Of a DNA stretch of 64,000 bases, positions 1-12,440 are shown in pieces. Below the pieces are notes generated by a model. The model saw only the letters and a list, made by a program, of their open reading frames with translations. It was not told where the DNA came from and made no database searches. Source of the DNA: Limnoperna fortunei (lineage: Eukaryota; Mollusca; Bivalvia; Mytilida; Modiolidae); contig OX104113.1 of NCBI GenBank assembly GCA_944474755.1, forward strand, positions 21,205,563-21,269,562, read 5' to 3'. The translations under genes were made by a program, and so were the position numbers. Each line of letters begins with the position of its first letter. Position 1 is the stretch's first letter.

Positions 1-1259
1 CTTTTCTTTGCAATTTAAATGTATTTAAATTCCATTACAGTGGTTCAAACTCATAACCAAAATTGATGACATCTTGAAATTGGCTTTCAAACTTTTTTAA
101 CATTTCCTTAACAATGTAAAAGTAATCGGCTTATCATGGGTGGGATTTAACTGTGATATGTACGAGTAAGATAAATATATTAACTGCAACTTTTACCATG
201 ATGTTGTCACTACATAATTTGTAAGTTTGGAATATTCTGTACATTTATTTTATGTAGTGCAAAACTGAACTAAATATTCATAATGGCAAATCTTACAAAG
301 TGTCATAACATTCAGCCTTCCATCTCTCGACTATATTTATCTTTTACAAGTTTATACTATTTATATTTTAATATTGATGACCTAGATATGCTAAATTTTA
401 AACTTTTTTATGTTCTTGTTATCGTAATGTATTATTGAAAAAAAACATTAATGTTATTTTTATGGAATTTATGATTGTTATGTTTGGAAAATTTCGAACA
501 TTCCATTTATTTTAATATTTAAGAATTGGAAACATTTGATGCTGATATATTGTACCTTTAATGTAATACTACTTATTTTTTTTATGAAGATGAAGGTAAC
601 AAACTTTGATATGACATTTCTTAGTGACTTTGAACTCGTATTGTAATTTTTTTTTACAGAATATTTAAAATTTCCGAACATGTTATATGATATTACCTGT
701 TTTGTGTCTGTTTAACCTAATACACTGCAAAGCTAATAAGTAATTATATAAATTGTAGAGTACAACTTGTTCTAAAATTTATAACTTAAGTTTCACCGAT
801 AATACTTGACAATTTTAACGGTAAACAGCTATGAGGTCATGAACTATATCAAATTTTAATTGCATTAGAATAGGTCATGTGACAAATGCAGGTTATTTTA
901 TATATCCTGGGTTGTTTTTTTTAGACCAATCAGATTTCACCCAACTTTAAATTATTTTTTGTATATTTTTAAAGATGAAATACTTGATGGTAATTGTAAA
1001 CGTTATAGATTTTATTTTTAAGACTCCTGGTTGTGGATTTTATCATAAAACTGAGGTTTTATTAATATGTTATTTTGTTTATGTTATGTCTATTTTAAGC
1101 TGTTGTGATCATGTTTTAATTGGTCTTTCTGTAATAATTACATTCCCAAGAAACTTTTATTTAGACTGGTATGATTTGGAGTAAAACAGTCAAAACTTTG
1201 TTACATTGTATAAAAGTGAAATTTGTGGAAATAAAAAAATGAATGAACTGTTTAACATT
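1..1259. other. AT-rich non-coding stretch, no gene seen
   Basis: Very AT-rich DNA with many homopolymer runs. The short open frames here have low-complexity translations, no recognisable domain and no convincing splice sites. No repeat family shared with the rest of the window was noticed. Confidence 0.5.
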
Positions 1260-1269
1260 GAACATTTCA

Positions 1270-1341
1270 CATCCTCACAAGTCAGGGTTTCTGTGTCCAC
1301 GTGGACACATGTGGACACAGAAACCCTGACTTGTGAGGATG
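1270..1341. mobile_element. 72-bp perfect palindromic micro-MITE (CATCCTC family)
   Basis: Two perfect 31-bp inverted arms (1270-1300 and 1311-1341) enclose a 10-bp spacer. The element starts CATCCTCACAAGTCAGGG and ends with its exact complement. The 9-bp direct repeat AACATTTCA lies immediately on both sides (1261-1269 and 1342-1350), as expected of a target-site duplication. Two other palindromes in the window (7186-7270 and 16377-16439) share the CATC(C/T)TC start and 8-9-bp duplications. It has no coding capacity, so a transposase acting in trans is inferred. Superfamily uncertain: 8-9-bp duplications fit hAT, Merlin, P or Mutator. Confidence 0.85.
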
Positions 1342-2041
1342 AACATTTCATAGTATTGTAGACTTTAAACTTATCAAAGACAAGTTGTTTTATTTTCTCC
1401 TATTATTATAAAGTAGTGGTACTGCCTTTTTTGTAAGACTGTCTACAGACCATACAGACTCTTTCATAATGACTATTTATAGCAGAAAAAACAACACGGG
1501 TATCAATGCATTTTTTTTTGCTTCCATTTTTTTGTGTATTACATTCAATTTATAAGTTCTAGAGTTATTTCCCCTTTTAATCAGTTTTGTTTTGCAGTGC
1601 ATTGAATTTCTTTCTTTCACCAACACCAGCATGAAGGATGATTGTTATTGTTATGCACTGTAACAGTTTTTAAAAATTCACACATTTTTTCCTACTGATT
1701 TGAGAAAAACTGATAGCTACAAAAAAAATTTTAATCACTCTTTTTTCAAAATACAACTTTTTCCAAATTTAGCAGAGCAAAAGTTTATAGTTTGTAAACT
1801 TTAATTCTATAAATTATAATATTTTAATCTTAAGACGAAATATGTTAGGGTTGTACTTGCTAATTTTTCAGGTGATGGGGTAATTTTTTATTTTTATTTA
1901 GAGCTTAAACAATTAAAGCATCCAACACATGAAGTTACTGTTTAATTTTTTTTTACCAACAAATACATATGATATAGTATGAGTCAATGTAAACAACAAA
2001 TAAAGTTAGAAAAGTTAATAGTTAAATAGTATTTAAGATGT

Positions 2042-2266
2042 TTGCTGAACATTACCGAGGTGGGCTCAATTGAAAAACAATGTACATTCAGGACACCATG
2101 TGATCACGTGGTTAGTTGTGGTCCAGATACCTTAAAAAGATTGTCAGGGCATACAGAAAGCGACATCAAATACAACCGTCCATTGTGGAACAGCCCTTCC
2201 CTGAGGTGTGGAACACATGTTGGCTTGACACATTCATCACATCATGTCAATTGTTGTGATCCTTAG
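2042..2266 (+). other. possible exon or transcribed segment, unidentified
   Basis: A 74-codon frame stays open across a segment visibly richer in G+C than the surrounding DNA, and it ends at TAG. It is cysteine- and histidine-rich (for example FRTPCDHVVSCGPDT) but matches no family I know. A possible acceptor (TTTAAG) lies just upstream; no donor is needed if this is a last exon. It could equally be a non-coding relic. Confidence 0.15.
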
Positions 2267-3039
2267 TTCCATGCAGATTTTTCACTTTATTCTGACAATA
2301 TATAATGCTAAATTGTATTTTTATTATAAATGATTGATTTTGTTTGTTGTCTAACTTATTTATCTTTATTTAAGAGATTTTTATAACATGGTTATTTTTT
2401 TTCAAACATGTATGCTGAAAAAATAGATCTTTTTGTTTGTTATTTCATGATTATTGAATTATCAACTGTTGTCCAACTTGTTGATTTACGTAACTATGAC
2501 ACTGAAACTGTCTCCTGTGATTTTACAGACTTAATTAGCACCTTTGGATGTATTTTATGTTGCAAAATTAAACTGATTTGCTACTACACATTTTGTTCAT
2601 TTTGTCTCCATGAAATTATTCTTGGGTTACCCAAAATTCGTTATGATGTACTTTGCCAGCTCACCTGACAGAAAGAAAGTTAAGAGGAACTGTTGCCATC
2701 ACTTATTTATCCAAACACATTTTGAGCAAAGTTATTGATTGATGAAATTCAGGCTCTCAACATAAACTTGTTTCTGAACTTTATTTTATTATTCAGTACA
2801 TTTACCAAGTTTAAAACTAGCTTTAAACAGATCAAATATAGTCCAGTCTGAGATGTGTAACAATTTTTTTTAATTCATCAATCTAAGGCAGCCATTGTTA
2901 CTAAAAATAAAACATTTTTAAAAGTGTCTGGAACCCTATATTTGCAGATGGCTAAATTTTAACTGCAACTTATTGAATGAAGTTCATTTATTTTGACCAA
3001 GATCTATGGGTAGCCGACCTTAAAACTACTTGACTAGTC

Positions 3040-3500
3040 TGAAGCCATTTGATGTCTGTTAATCATATAATGTCTGGAATATATCCTTTGACAAACATAT
3101 GGTTTCAGCTTACTTATGTTCCCAAAAAATCGCAAAAGTCTGAAATGGCCAGGTTGCGAAGCAAGTGCCTTAACAAATAGGGAATGGTTTATTTGTTGGA
3201 AGAAGGTTTTGGGTTTGTGTAAAAAATTTAGGAGTTGATTACACAAAATGGGTCCAGTATTCTGCAAATGTTCTGAAAAATGACAAAGTTCCCAAGGCTG
3301 AAAAATTATTAAACAAATCCTGGAACACTTCCATAATAGCAGGTGCACAACTTCAATACATGTGCAAACTTTCTGTGAAGTTTCAGAGATCTGGGTCGAA
3401 AACTAGGAGGAGTTGATTACACAAAATAGATACCCTATTTTCCCCGCCTGTCCGTCCCCCGCCTTCACCATACTATAACCCAGGTTTGCAATTCGTGCAA
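3040..3500. repeat. degenerate interspersed repeat with 178-bp spaced direct repeats
   Basis: The 20-mer AGGAGTTGATTACACAAAAT occurs at 3230-3249 and again at 3408-3427, a 178-bp offset, suggesting two units of a tandem-core repeat. It is followed by a C-rich run with a GTCCGTCC motif like those in the Helentron-like elements further on. No coding signal. Confidence 0.4.
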
Positions 3501-3855
3501 CTGGGTCAAAAAGCATTGGACGGCAGAGGAGAAAAGTTAATTATTAAAAAAACGGAGTTGTTGTTTATCTGTGCAGTAGCAAAGATACCGTGACTACTGA
3601 CAAAAAGGGGGTTGATGGCGTGAACATGAAAAACGAGTAAGTTAATAAAAGTGACGAAAACAGATTATAGTGAAATCACTTCGCATAACACTCATTATAC
3701 TTCAGGAATAATACCATCCTAAATTTAGACAACTAATTAACGTGAGATTCTTAAATGGCGATTCTATACACTGCGAAAACCCGAGAAAGAGTGAATAAAC
3801 TTTTTTCAACAATTCGAGAAGTGTTTTTCTCAGTGGTCATATATATGAACCGCAT

Positions 3856-4102
3856 AGGCGTAGCACCCGGTACGGCATGCCGTACCAATAATTTTCAGAA
3901 ATTAAAAAAATATATTGCTCATCTTTTACGACCTGAGATTAAGTGCTAGGAAATCGCCAGAATGCAGGATTTTGCACCATTTACCCCGAGAGCTTCTGGG
4001 GAACAAACGGCCCCCGAACCCCCTGCCTTAAAACCACCTCTGCGAAGTAGACAGGATCGCTAAGCACTCCGCCGTACCAATATCAAATGCGATGCTACGC
4101 CT
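3856..4102. mobile_element. 247-bp MITE with AGGCGTAGCA termini
   Basis: The left end AGGCGTAGCACC and the right end (reverse complement AGGCGTAGCATCG) form an imperfect terminal inverted repeat. Flanking bases TGAACCGCAT and TTGAACCGAT look like a slightly diverged target duplication of 8-10 bp. Inside is a perfect 18-bp palindrome (GGTACGGCATGCCGTACC) and a segment (AGAATGCAGGATTTTG) that recurs, inverted, near 54790-54830. Confidence 0.55.
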
Positions 4103-4539
4103 TTGAACCGATATCATTACATCAAATCCATTGGATGTAACGTTTCTACTGCTGATAAGAACATGTTTTCATACTTTTTCATGTATTCACATTTACTAGT
4201 CTTTGATTTAAGATGGGAATAATTTTGGCCCATTCTTCTACTAGTACACCTAAGGGCTGTGACAACATGTCACTGCCTGACCGCATTTCTAATGACTTCA
4301 ATTAAATTCTGTAACATGTACACTGTAGTGTTACAACCATCCCAGACCCCTTTGTATATTTTTGTTATTTCATGTTGTATGCATATCTGTTTTCTCAAAC
4401 TAATTACATGAAAAATGTTAATGAAACAAAAATGTGGACTTTCCTTCCCACGCTAAGTTTCGAATTTTTCGGTATGTAATCCAAATTCATTTCCGGTAAA
4501 GATTTTTAAATGCTTTTAAATTTAGAAAATCATGCCATC

Positions 4540-4725
4540 CAGGATTTTTTGGGAAGAAGAAGAAAGCCAAAGTATGCGGTTAAACCCCCAAGCTTCGCCC
4601 GGTAAACTGGCAATCCTTGTCATTTCAATTAAAGTCGAACACACCCTTCTCTAACTAAAGCTCGAACCCGCAACCTCTGTGTTGATAGACCACGTGATCC
4701 ATGGTTGATGCCTACCTGTGGTCAC
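4540..4725 (-). mobile_element. tRNA-derived SINE fragment
   Basis: Read on the minus strand, a tRNA-like head with a B-box-like GCGGGTTCGAGCTTTAG (about 4655-4675) follows GATCACGTGG, the same order as in the SINEs at 7170-7470 and 9533-9786. The body is shortened and no clear target duplication is visible. A (TA)n run adjoins the head at about 4725-4742. Confidence 0.6.
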
Positions 4726-4742
4726 ATATATATATATATATA

Positions 4743-6080
4743 TTGACGAGTTTCTTTTGAAGTATCAAAGCTGACAATCAAACATCTGGCCCCAGCGCCA
4801 TAAAACCTACTTGAGTAAATGTTTTGCTCAACATGATAATTTTCTCAACTACCATGACAACAAGGGAAAAGGAAAGATTTGATTGGATGAAATTGAAAAT
4901 AACAAAGTTCTCAGCAAAGTCCAATAGTACTGATACGTCAAAGAAGGCAAATCACCTGGAAGGTGCAACGATTTTCAGTCAATTCGATTTAACTTTCGGT
5001 TTCCATTAACAGGCCATTAAATAAATTAAAAAAACTTTTTGCCACAAATTGTGGTATATTCTGAAAACTTTAGCTATGGAGTAATATAATGAGCCATAAA
5101 CAAAGATAAGCGGAGTTAGTGTTAAATAAATAAACTAAAATGACAAAACTTTCTTGTGTATTAATATAATTGTCATTCGGGGTACAGATGTTTCCAGGAA
5201 AAAGGCGATTTGGCACAGCACTCCAAAGAAACTTAATAAGTATAGCTAAGCTTAAACTTAAATATAAGAATTGCAAGATATTGATGTATACTTTCCTGGG
5301 ACTTGTGTTTAATGGACAATTATTCTAGCGATATTACAAATGGAACAAACAATAAATTAACACCTTTGTTCTTATTTAGGGGCCTCGTTTTTTTCAGAAA
5401 ATGTAATTTTTCATTCTCATAAAGTGATTTTTCCAATAATACTAAAGCGTATAACGGGTAACTTGGATGCATGAAACATTTTTCGACATATGCACCGTGT
5501 AATAGGTTAGCTATTAACTATAATGTGAAACGGATATAATCAGGTGCAATGGTCAGGTGAATATTGATTGCACAGTAGATTCGATCAGACAAATACAAGT
5601 TGGGACTTGTATCTTGGCTACAAAGTAGAGCTTATGTAATATGGAAACACCTAATGAATCCAGTGACACCAAACATACTCTTGCTTGAAAAATAAGTCAG
5701 ACGAGATACCTAGGGATGTAGCGTGCTAGTGGTTTGCAATAGGCGGCACTAGCTAAGGGAAAAGGTGGTGACAAATAGGGTACAAACTGAAATTCACAAA
5801 AGCAAAATAATAATTGAATGGTTATTTATTGACCTTACAAAGTTACTAATTCAGGAATTAAACCAATGCTCTTGTACTGTGATTTATGTTTTCTCTATTC
5901 ATATAACCTCTTACTTAGACCTGCTTCAAGACTGGGAAACTCTGCGATCGGTATTCCGATTTCCGAGACCGATCACTGTTGTTGACTACTAAACTATACT
6001 AATACATGGGTTTGTTGTACTTATGTTGATGTTATCTCTCCGGAAGTTCTATGGTCGTTACCATGACTAATCGTTATGAG
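4743..6080. other. non-coding stretch, no gene seen
   Basis: Open frames here are short and low in complexity. I see no domain, no terminal repeats and no RNA gene. Confidence 0.4.
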
Positions 6081-6084
6081 TAAT

Positions 6085-6310
6085 CAATCTCTTAAATACG
6101 ATCGGACATTTTCTCTTAGTCTGATAGGTTCTTCCATATGTTTTTGGGAAAGATCTTTCACGAGTGATCGAAATTTTGCCTAACAGTCTAACACGAGTGA
6201 ACTGGCGTAACTGGCCAATTTCTGGTACAGATGACCCAGTACAGATGAGCTCACGCGCAAACATCTGTACTTCCTGCGTCATCCAATAAAAAAGCCGGAG
6301 ACAAGAACGT
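6085..6310. repeat. hairpin-bearing repeat of the GTACAGATG family
   Basis: Contains GTACAGATG, then GAGCTCACGCGC, then CATCTGTAC (a short inverted repeat), followed by a CCAAT-containing stretch and ACAAGAACGTTGTTATGG. The same blocks recur at 10800-11010 and 37925-38370. The upstream TTTTTGGGAAAGAT and ACGAGTGAT motifs are also shared. Confidence 0.55.
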
Positions 6311-6439
6311 TGTTATGGAAGCATATTTTCTTTTGCAATTAAATGCAAGAGTTATGATCCGGAAATGTCTTAAAATTGTCTACACATTTCTAATATCTTT
6401 GGCAAATGTAACCTTAAATTGAGATGGATTTCCCCCAAA

Positions 6440-6720
6440 ATTGATAGACTCTTTACATAACTAATATGCAACTATATCCGAAAGTTTCATTGACATCAAA
6501 TGCTAACTTTTTGAGTTATTGTCAGGAAATTCTTTTTTGTAAAAATTTACCACGTTTTCTGTCGACTGTGACCTTGACCTTTGACAGAATTCTTACAGAA
6601 CTATTAGTTTTCTTACCCACCTTATATATAACAATATCCCAAAGTTTCATCTAAAACCAAATTTGGACGAACGGACGGAGGACCACTATATACCTATATA
6701 CACCCGACTCTGAGTCAGAT
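6440..6720. repeat. degenerate tandem-core repeat with GACCTTGACC motif
   Basis: Two loosely similar units (AACTATATCCGAAAGTTTCAT and AACAATATCCCAAAGTTTCAT) about 140-150 bp apart, with GTGACCTTGACCTTTGAC between them and ACGGACGGAGGAC after. This resembles the array at 33055-34190 in layout. No coding function. Confidence 0.4.
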
Positions 6721-7169
6721 GTAGTTACATGCCTTAGTGGTTATGAATTATTAGTATAGGCATTATTTCAATTATGAACATTTATGTCTGACTAAAACTT
6801 TAAAGTAGACTTTTTGGACTTTGAAATTGTCTTCTGATGTTCAATAATACTATCAATGATTGATATGAGTATGTGTTGATTATTTTGTAATTCAATGCAT
6901 GGCAAATTTTCAAAATGTTTAAAATAACCTGTAAATTGTGGCGTTATATGGGAAAGCCATGTCTTTAAGACGATTTTTAAAGGCGCGAGTCTGTTTCAAC
7001 TATGGTCTACTTAGATATACCTTCTTTACTTTTGAAATGTGGTTATTATTATGCTTATATCTTTTATAGTTCGTGTGAACCGTTTTTTTTCAGCTTTATT
7101 TTACAGTTTACTTTACATTGTTTCATTTAGCCCGTGTGCAACGATGAGCCCGCCAACATAAAACATCCT

Positions 7170-7470
7170 TCAATTACTATTGATCCATCTTCGCTAGCCA
7201 AGTGTTAAGATCAGGTCCCCGCTCTCTGAAGATAAGAGTATCGGATCGTAACCATTGGCTAGCGAAGATGCTATTGATCACGTGTCTGTCCATAATAAGA
7301 TTGCGGGTTTGAGTCTTACTGCGTCAGTCAGGATGTGCTCGACTTTAATCGTAATTGACAAGGATCGCCGAATGTCCGGAGTACTATAGCAGTACGTACT
7401 AAGGCTTCCTCTCCCAATAAAAAAAGAACGCCATGTTATAGCTGAAAATTGCTGACAATGGTGTTTAAAC
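7170..7470 (+). mobile_element. tRNA-derived SINE, interrupted by a palindromic element
   Basis: B-box-like GCGGGTTTGAGTCTTAC follows ATTGATCACGTG. The body ends AACGCCATGTTATAGCTGAAAA and GGTGTTTAAAC, matching the SINE at 9533-9786 in the opposite orientation. A palindromic micro-MITE (7186-7270) sits at its head and duplicated CTATTGATC. Confidence 0.7.
7186..7270. mobile_element. 85-bp palindromic micro-MITE (CATCTTC variant)
   Basis: Perfect 16-bp terminal inverted repeats CATCTTCGCTAGCCAA and TTGGCTAGCGAAGATG. The 9-bp direct repeat CTATTGATC flanks it exactly (7177-7185 and 7271-7279). Removing it and one duplicate restores the continuous SINE sequence CTATTGATCACGTG, which supports a real insertion. 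Start sequence and duplication size match the elements at 1270 and 16377. Confidence 0.85.
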
Positions 7471-7638
7471 CCCGTTTAAAATATTCGAATTGAACTAGAT
7501 GTAGCATGCCAAATGTAAATTTGTATTGCTGTTAAAATTAGCCTTACTGAAAGACACTTTGTTTTGATTTTCAACTAAGTACTATATGGTTGTTTATTTA
7601 AGGAGTAACGCACTGTTATCAATTATTCAGTTATATTG

Positions 7639-7776
7639 TGTATTAGGGTTGGGACGGAGTACCGATACTCCGCCCTAGCTACAATAATGTAGCTCCTTTT
7701 TTATGGACCTTTTTTCCGTCCATAAAAAAAATAGGATCTACATTATTGTAGCTAACTCCACCCCAACCCTAATACA
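7639..7776. mobile_element. 138-bp foldback element
   Basis: Begins TGTATTAGGGTTGGG and ends with its complement. Most of the length folds on itself, including paired TAGCTACAATAATGTAG and CTACATTATTGTAGCTA blocks and an inner ATGGAC/GTCCAT hairpin. The direct repeat ATATTG flanks both sides. Confidence 0.7.
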
Positions 7777-8739
7777 ATATTGGCATGCCTTGTTAATTGA
7801 GGTTAGGACTGGTTTGACAACCCCTGTGTTAATGTCGGTGATCAATAGATGGCGGTCAACGAATTCCGAAGCTCCAGATTGCTAGTGGGATCATGTTTGT
7901 GCCCAGATGAAGGCCCTTGGATCAGCATCCCCCCAAATGGACACTGGTTCAGTTTATAGACTTTACCAAGCCACCTGTATCAGCTAGGCCTAGATTCCAC
8001 GCTGTTATAGGCTTACAACGCAGAAGAACATTAACACGAAATCCTAGTTGTTCAAATTAAAAACCGCAACGCGTGTTTTCTCGCGATCTTTTTATTAGCG
8101 AATTTCTAGATAATTGTTCAGATTATTTAAAATTACCTACTTTTCAGTGAACCTCGAGACAATAATAGATTGTGCAGCAAAACTTATCAGAAGTGTGTGC
8201 ATATTTACTTGATACCATCTGGCTTTGCTTCCGACTTCATTGATAATTCTTTAGAATTGCCATACTGAACTCTTATAGTTGACAGCGAGTACATGTTATT
8301 CTGTTTAACATGTTGCCTTTTGTGATTGTATTCAAATAGAACCAATCACACGGGGAACAGACAGCTTCTTTTACCATAATTTTACGGGTTATCTAGAATA
8401 AAAATTATGTAGTATTCAGTTTGACGTTGTTTGGCTTAATTTACTTTATTATCTTTTCATCTGAATTAAGCTAGTAAAACAATTGATCTAAAATCGAAGA
8501 TTTTTAACTGATTTAAAAAAAACTATTTCCAAACAGACTTCACACCTATCAATATCTCATCATACTAATCACTAAATATTACCTAAAGACTTGACAACTG
8601 ACCAACTTGTAAATATTTATAATACAGTTATAAGCAATATAGATTGAGAAATAAATGTTATATTTGTGTTTTTTAACATTTCTGCATTTGGTAGAGATTA
8701 AAACAAGAGATTATTATATAAACTACAAAAATTGGTATA

Positions 8740-10230
8740 CATGTGGATTTACTAAAATGCAGATTGTTTTCAAGATAGAAAGCAGAAGGTAATTGTGGAT
8801 AGATCTAGTTCTGGTTGAAATTTTATAGCTGCTGGTGTACCTCCGGGCTCAGTTGTGTGCCCTTTTTTGTTTCTTATCTATATCAATGACATTAAATAGG
8901 AATTTATCGTAACATTAAGCTTTTTGCGTACGATAATCTCTCTTTGTTATATACACAATCAAAGTTATGGCCAAGCTCCCCACAAGCTGTCATGAGACCT
9001 ATCACACTTATTGGTCACAAGATTGGGCTATCAAATTTAATCCTTCAAAGTCTGGACCCTTGTTTTTTTTACGTAGAGAAGTGGCTATAACCATCAGGTT
9101 TTCTTTAGAGGGCTAGATAACCAAGTTAATGATTACATGTACACACTCATTTGGGTCTTGACTTCCAAAACTGCGTAATCACAGAGACAAAATTTATAAA
9201 AAGCAAGTGATCGACTTGAAATTCTACAAATGTTAAAATATCATAGGAGAAGAAAAGCACTTTATGATATATATCTCTTTTTTATTCAGCCATTTTGGTA
9301 TATTGATATATAGTATGTAACAACTGTAATTTATGGAAAGCAAATCTACATTAGAGTGTAAAGGTTTAAGCAGCAAGAATCATTACAGGTCTCCGTGTCA
9401 ATTCTTTAAAACCCAAATTATTTGAGGAACTTGGCTGGGAGCCCTTACATAAGAGTAAGGCAAAACATCAGCTTGTTCTTATGTTATAAATAATAAATGG
9501 CTTTGCATTTGTGTCATTTAGTACCAACCTTGTTTGTTTGTTTGTTTGTTTATTTGAATGTTTAACGCCACTTTCAGCAATTTTTCAGCTATTTCATGGC
9601 GTCCAGTTTTTATTGGGGGGAGAAACCGAGTACCCGGAGAGAACCCCGACCTCAGTAGGACAATCATTGTCAGTTAAGATTTGAGTAGATTGCCGCAGTG
9701 AGACTCGAACCCGCTGCCTCAGTGTTGACAGGCCACGTGATCAATAGTAGACGAACTAACTTAACTACTCGGCCACCGAAGCCGCTCAACCCTTTGTTGG
9801 TGACCTTCATATTATAACCTGCGGCAACAGATATCTAGTGACTATTTGCGTCTTCTGTTCTGTATAACACTATGGCATATGATTAAAGCTTCTTAACAAG
9901 CACAATAATTCTTGGAATAAGTCCGGCCCTTCTGTTGATGTGTTTAAAAATCGTTAAACCCAGACCACATAAAGGCAGCTGAATATTTTAACATTGGTAA
10001 TTGAAAAGAAAATACACACCTGTGTCAGCTGAGGAATGAAACTAGCAACTTAAACTACCATGGGTCCCTTCATTACTTGACTAATGACCCTAAACTGGTC
10101 ACACTGCAGGAACTTTAATGAGGACACCTCTCACAAACGGAGCAAACGTAGACTGGGACACATGACTTGGAGGATGGCTATAGACTCCAAACCACAAACT
10201 CGATGGCGCAACGTCAGATATTGCTACCAA
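8740..10230 (+). pseudogene. CR1-like LINE fragment, reverse transcriptase and 3' region, decayed
   Basis: Conceptual translation over several frames gives AAGVPPGSVVCPFLFLIYIND (about 8830-8890), the conserved GVPQGS...LFLIYINDI block of LINE reverse transcriptase. Later pieces resemble the thumb and C-terminal part: NSLKPK-like, then ELGWEP with KHQLV (9410-9480). The frame is broken many times. A tRNA-derived SINE (9533-9786) splits it; the LINE reads on afterwards with GDLH-like and NPDH-like blocks to about 10070. The last 150 bp contain a further possible LINE piece. It is a dead copy. Confidence 0.7.
9533..9786 (-). mobile_element. full-length tRNA-derived SINE inserted in a LINE
   Basis: On the minus strand it starts with a tRNA-like head holding an A box (TGGCCGAGTAGTTAAG) and a B box (GGGTTCGAGTCTC). 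A central body (CGGGTACTCGGTTTCTCC) and the tail TAGCTGAAAAATTGCTGAAA, GGCGTTAAAC and (CAAA)n follow. Imperfect flanking repeats CAACCTTGTT and CAACCCTTTGTT look like a target duplication within the LINE. The tail resembles that of the elements at 24416, 37283 and 54534. The tRNA-like head is part of the SINE, not a tRNA gene. Confidence 0.85.
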
Positions 10231-10521
10231 AATTTAAAAACATCCATCTACAGTACTTTTTCAAGAAAGAAATCGTTAATATGCTTTTGATAAAAAGCTT
10301 CATCTAAAATATATAGCTTTTGCTAGAGGATCGAACTGTGACGAATCCCTATCATCTTAGATATATTACGACATATATTTGAAATTTTTGCGTTCCCAGT
10401 TGTAACCAAAATATATCTATATATACAAACTCACACAAACATTAAAGTTTTATCGAAAATTTAGCGCATTTTATGGAATTTCGTTTAAATATTATATGAC
10501 CGTGTTCAAACATAAGACCCA

Positions 10522-10762
10522 TATGGAACGCCAAATGAATTGAAGATATCTTCAAATGAATCAATTAAATTGCACCTAGGTATAATTCATTTGAAGATAG
10601 GTTCAATTGATATGAAGATATCTTTAATTATTTGAAGATAGGTACAATTGAATTAAAGATATCTTCAATTTATTTGAAGATATCTTCAAATGATTGAAGA
10701 TATCTTCAATTATTTGAAGATAGGTACAATTAATTGAATATATGTTAATTTGGCGTTCCATA
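10522..10762. mobile_element. 241-bp MITE built of GAAGATATCTTC palindromes
   Basis: Terminal inverted repeats TATGGAACGCCAAAT and its complement. The 6-bp direct repeat GACCCA flanks it (10516-10521 and 10763-10768). The interior is almost entirely repeats of TTGAAGATATCTTCAA and the variant TTGAAGATAGGTACAATT. No coding capacity. Confidence 0.8.
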
Positions 10763-10799
10763 GACCCATGCATCAGGTCATATGGATCCTTTTTTGGAG

Positions 10800-11010
10800 T
10801 AAAGAGTAATGAGTTAATTCTTACATTGGTTTTTGGGAAAGACCGGATCTTACACGAGTGATATAAATGTGTTATCTTTTTGCTCCACTCGCGATCACTT
10901 GCGAAAAGACATAAAAAAAATTCTATCATCATAACAAGGTTCAAACGTTTTGATTGGATGACGTTACGAGTACAGATGAATGTGCGCGTGTTCATCTGTT
11001 AGTCGGTTAT
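10800..11010. repeat. second copy of the GTACAGATG hairpin repeat
   Basis: Carries TTTTTGGGAAAGACC, ACGAGTGAT, a CACTCGCGA...GCGAAAAGACAT block, TTTTGATTGGATGACG (a CCAAT box in reverse) and TACAGATGAATGTGCGCGTG with a paired CATCTGT. Order matches the copies at 6085 and 37925, partly inverted. Confidence 0.5.
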
Positions 11011-12440
11011 CCCAACCTGAAATCGCAAGAATTGTATTTTGTGTAATTTTGTAATGTTACAGCCTTCGTTTCAGGTGTAGAAATGTAACTAGGGTATGGT
11101 TCGTAGTGAATGTTTATTCAACAACACACATATAACCCTACAACATATAAAATAACAAAACATAAATCTTCACAGTGTACAAAGGGAAATAACTCAAACT
11201 AATTCAATGTCGCTATCGGCGAAACTTATCAAGCACACCCATGAATGTACATCCTATATTTTTAAACATTATAAAATAGTTATAGACATTTGTAGCAGTG
11301 AACATTTAGACATTTACATTTTAAAATAGAAGAACATTACAACTACGCTACAACACATTTAAACGAAATTAAACATTTACATAACATAAAGAACGCAAAT
11401 CTTAACCTGTCTGTATATAGTACAAAGGTTTAATGTGTTTGTGTCTCCTCAGAACCTCTTTAAGCTCTTAAATATTAATCTGTACAAAAATAAAATTACC
11501 ACTTACAAGTCCATTTTTAAGGATTATCAATATATAGTGTACAATTTAGTAAAATAATATATTAATACTACAGAACTTTTAACATTTTATCTCAATACAC
11601 TTTTAAAACATGCTTGTGGTTATTTCAATTTTACTATTCAGTTTACATAAAGTTGTAAAGTAAATTATGTTTATCAGTATAACTTTTGTATTATTTTTTA
11701 TATTATTTTTACACACTCAAACCATCTCTTCTTTCCAGAACAGTACCCAAATAATTAATGCAAGTCTATTTAGTAAGGAAAATAACTGGCCTGACTATAG
11801 AAAATTTTCCTAAACACAAGTATCAATAGAAATTACAAGGCGGAAAAAAACACTGGAAAAATCTTAACCAAGAAAATATGTCTTCTTCAGTATTCAAGTT
11901 GACCAAAACTGACCTCAATATTACAAAGAATAACCCATGAACATGAAATCAACCAATCAGAAATATATAATTCCCGTCCAAAACTGAAAATCAAAGTTGA
12001 GGCTAAGCGGGAAAGCCAGAAAATAGTATTTTTCAATATATAAACGTCAATATCAATGTCTGTAGTTCTGTCTTTAAAATATTACTTATTAAAATATAAT
12101 CATATCATATTTGATTCGACAATACTACAATCAAATATGACCCTACTACAGTAAGAATTGTAATTTCTTTCGTAAATAGCCAATTTCGGGTTGAAATGAC
12201 AGAGTACAAATTTTATCTTAGCTAGGACCATATGTCCATGCAAATAAGCCTTTATTTAACATGTTTAATACAAAACGCATGTGACAAGCAACGTAAAAAA
12301 ATCTATTCCGACTTTTGGTGTGTAAGCAATTCTTGATACCGTGTCGAATCTGATAGTAAAATTGAACATTATACAAGAGAAAGAAATAGTGTCCCTTTGT
12401 ATCGTTTGACAAGTGACTACAAAAATAAAAATGAGCCATA
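11011..12440. other. non-coding stretch, no gene seen
   Basis: AT-rich with scattered poly-T and poly-A runs. It contains AGGGAAATAACTC, a motif repeated at 36374-36384 and, reversed, at 1562-1574. No domain-bearing frame and no terminal repeats were found. Confidence 0.4.

Noticed and set aside
9700..9780. tRNA gene
   Set aside because: A- and B-box-like motifs belong to a SINE head with a SINE body and tail following; no complete cloverleaf was evident.
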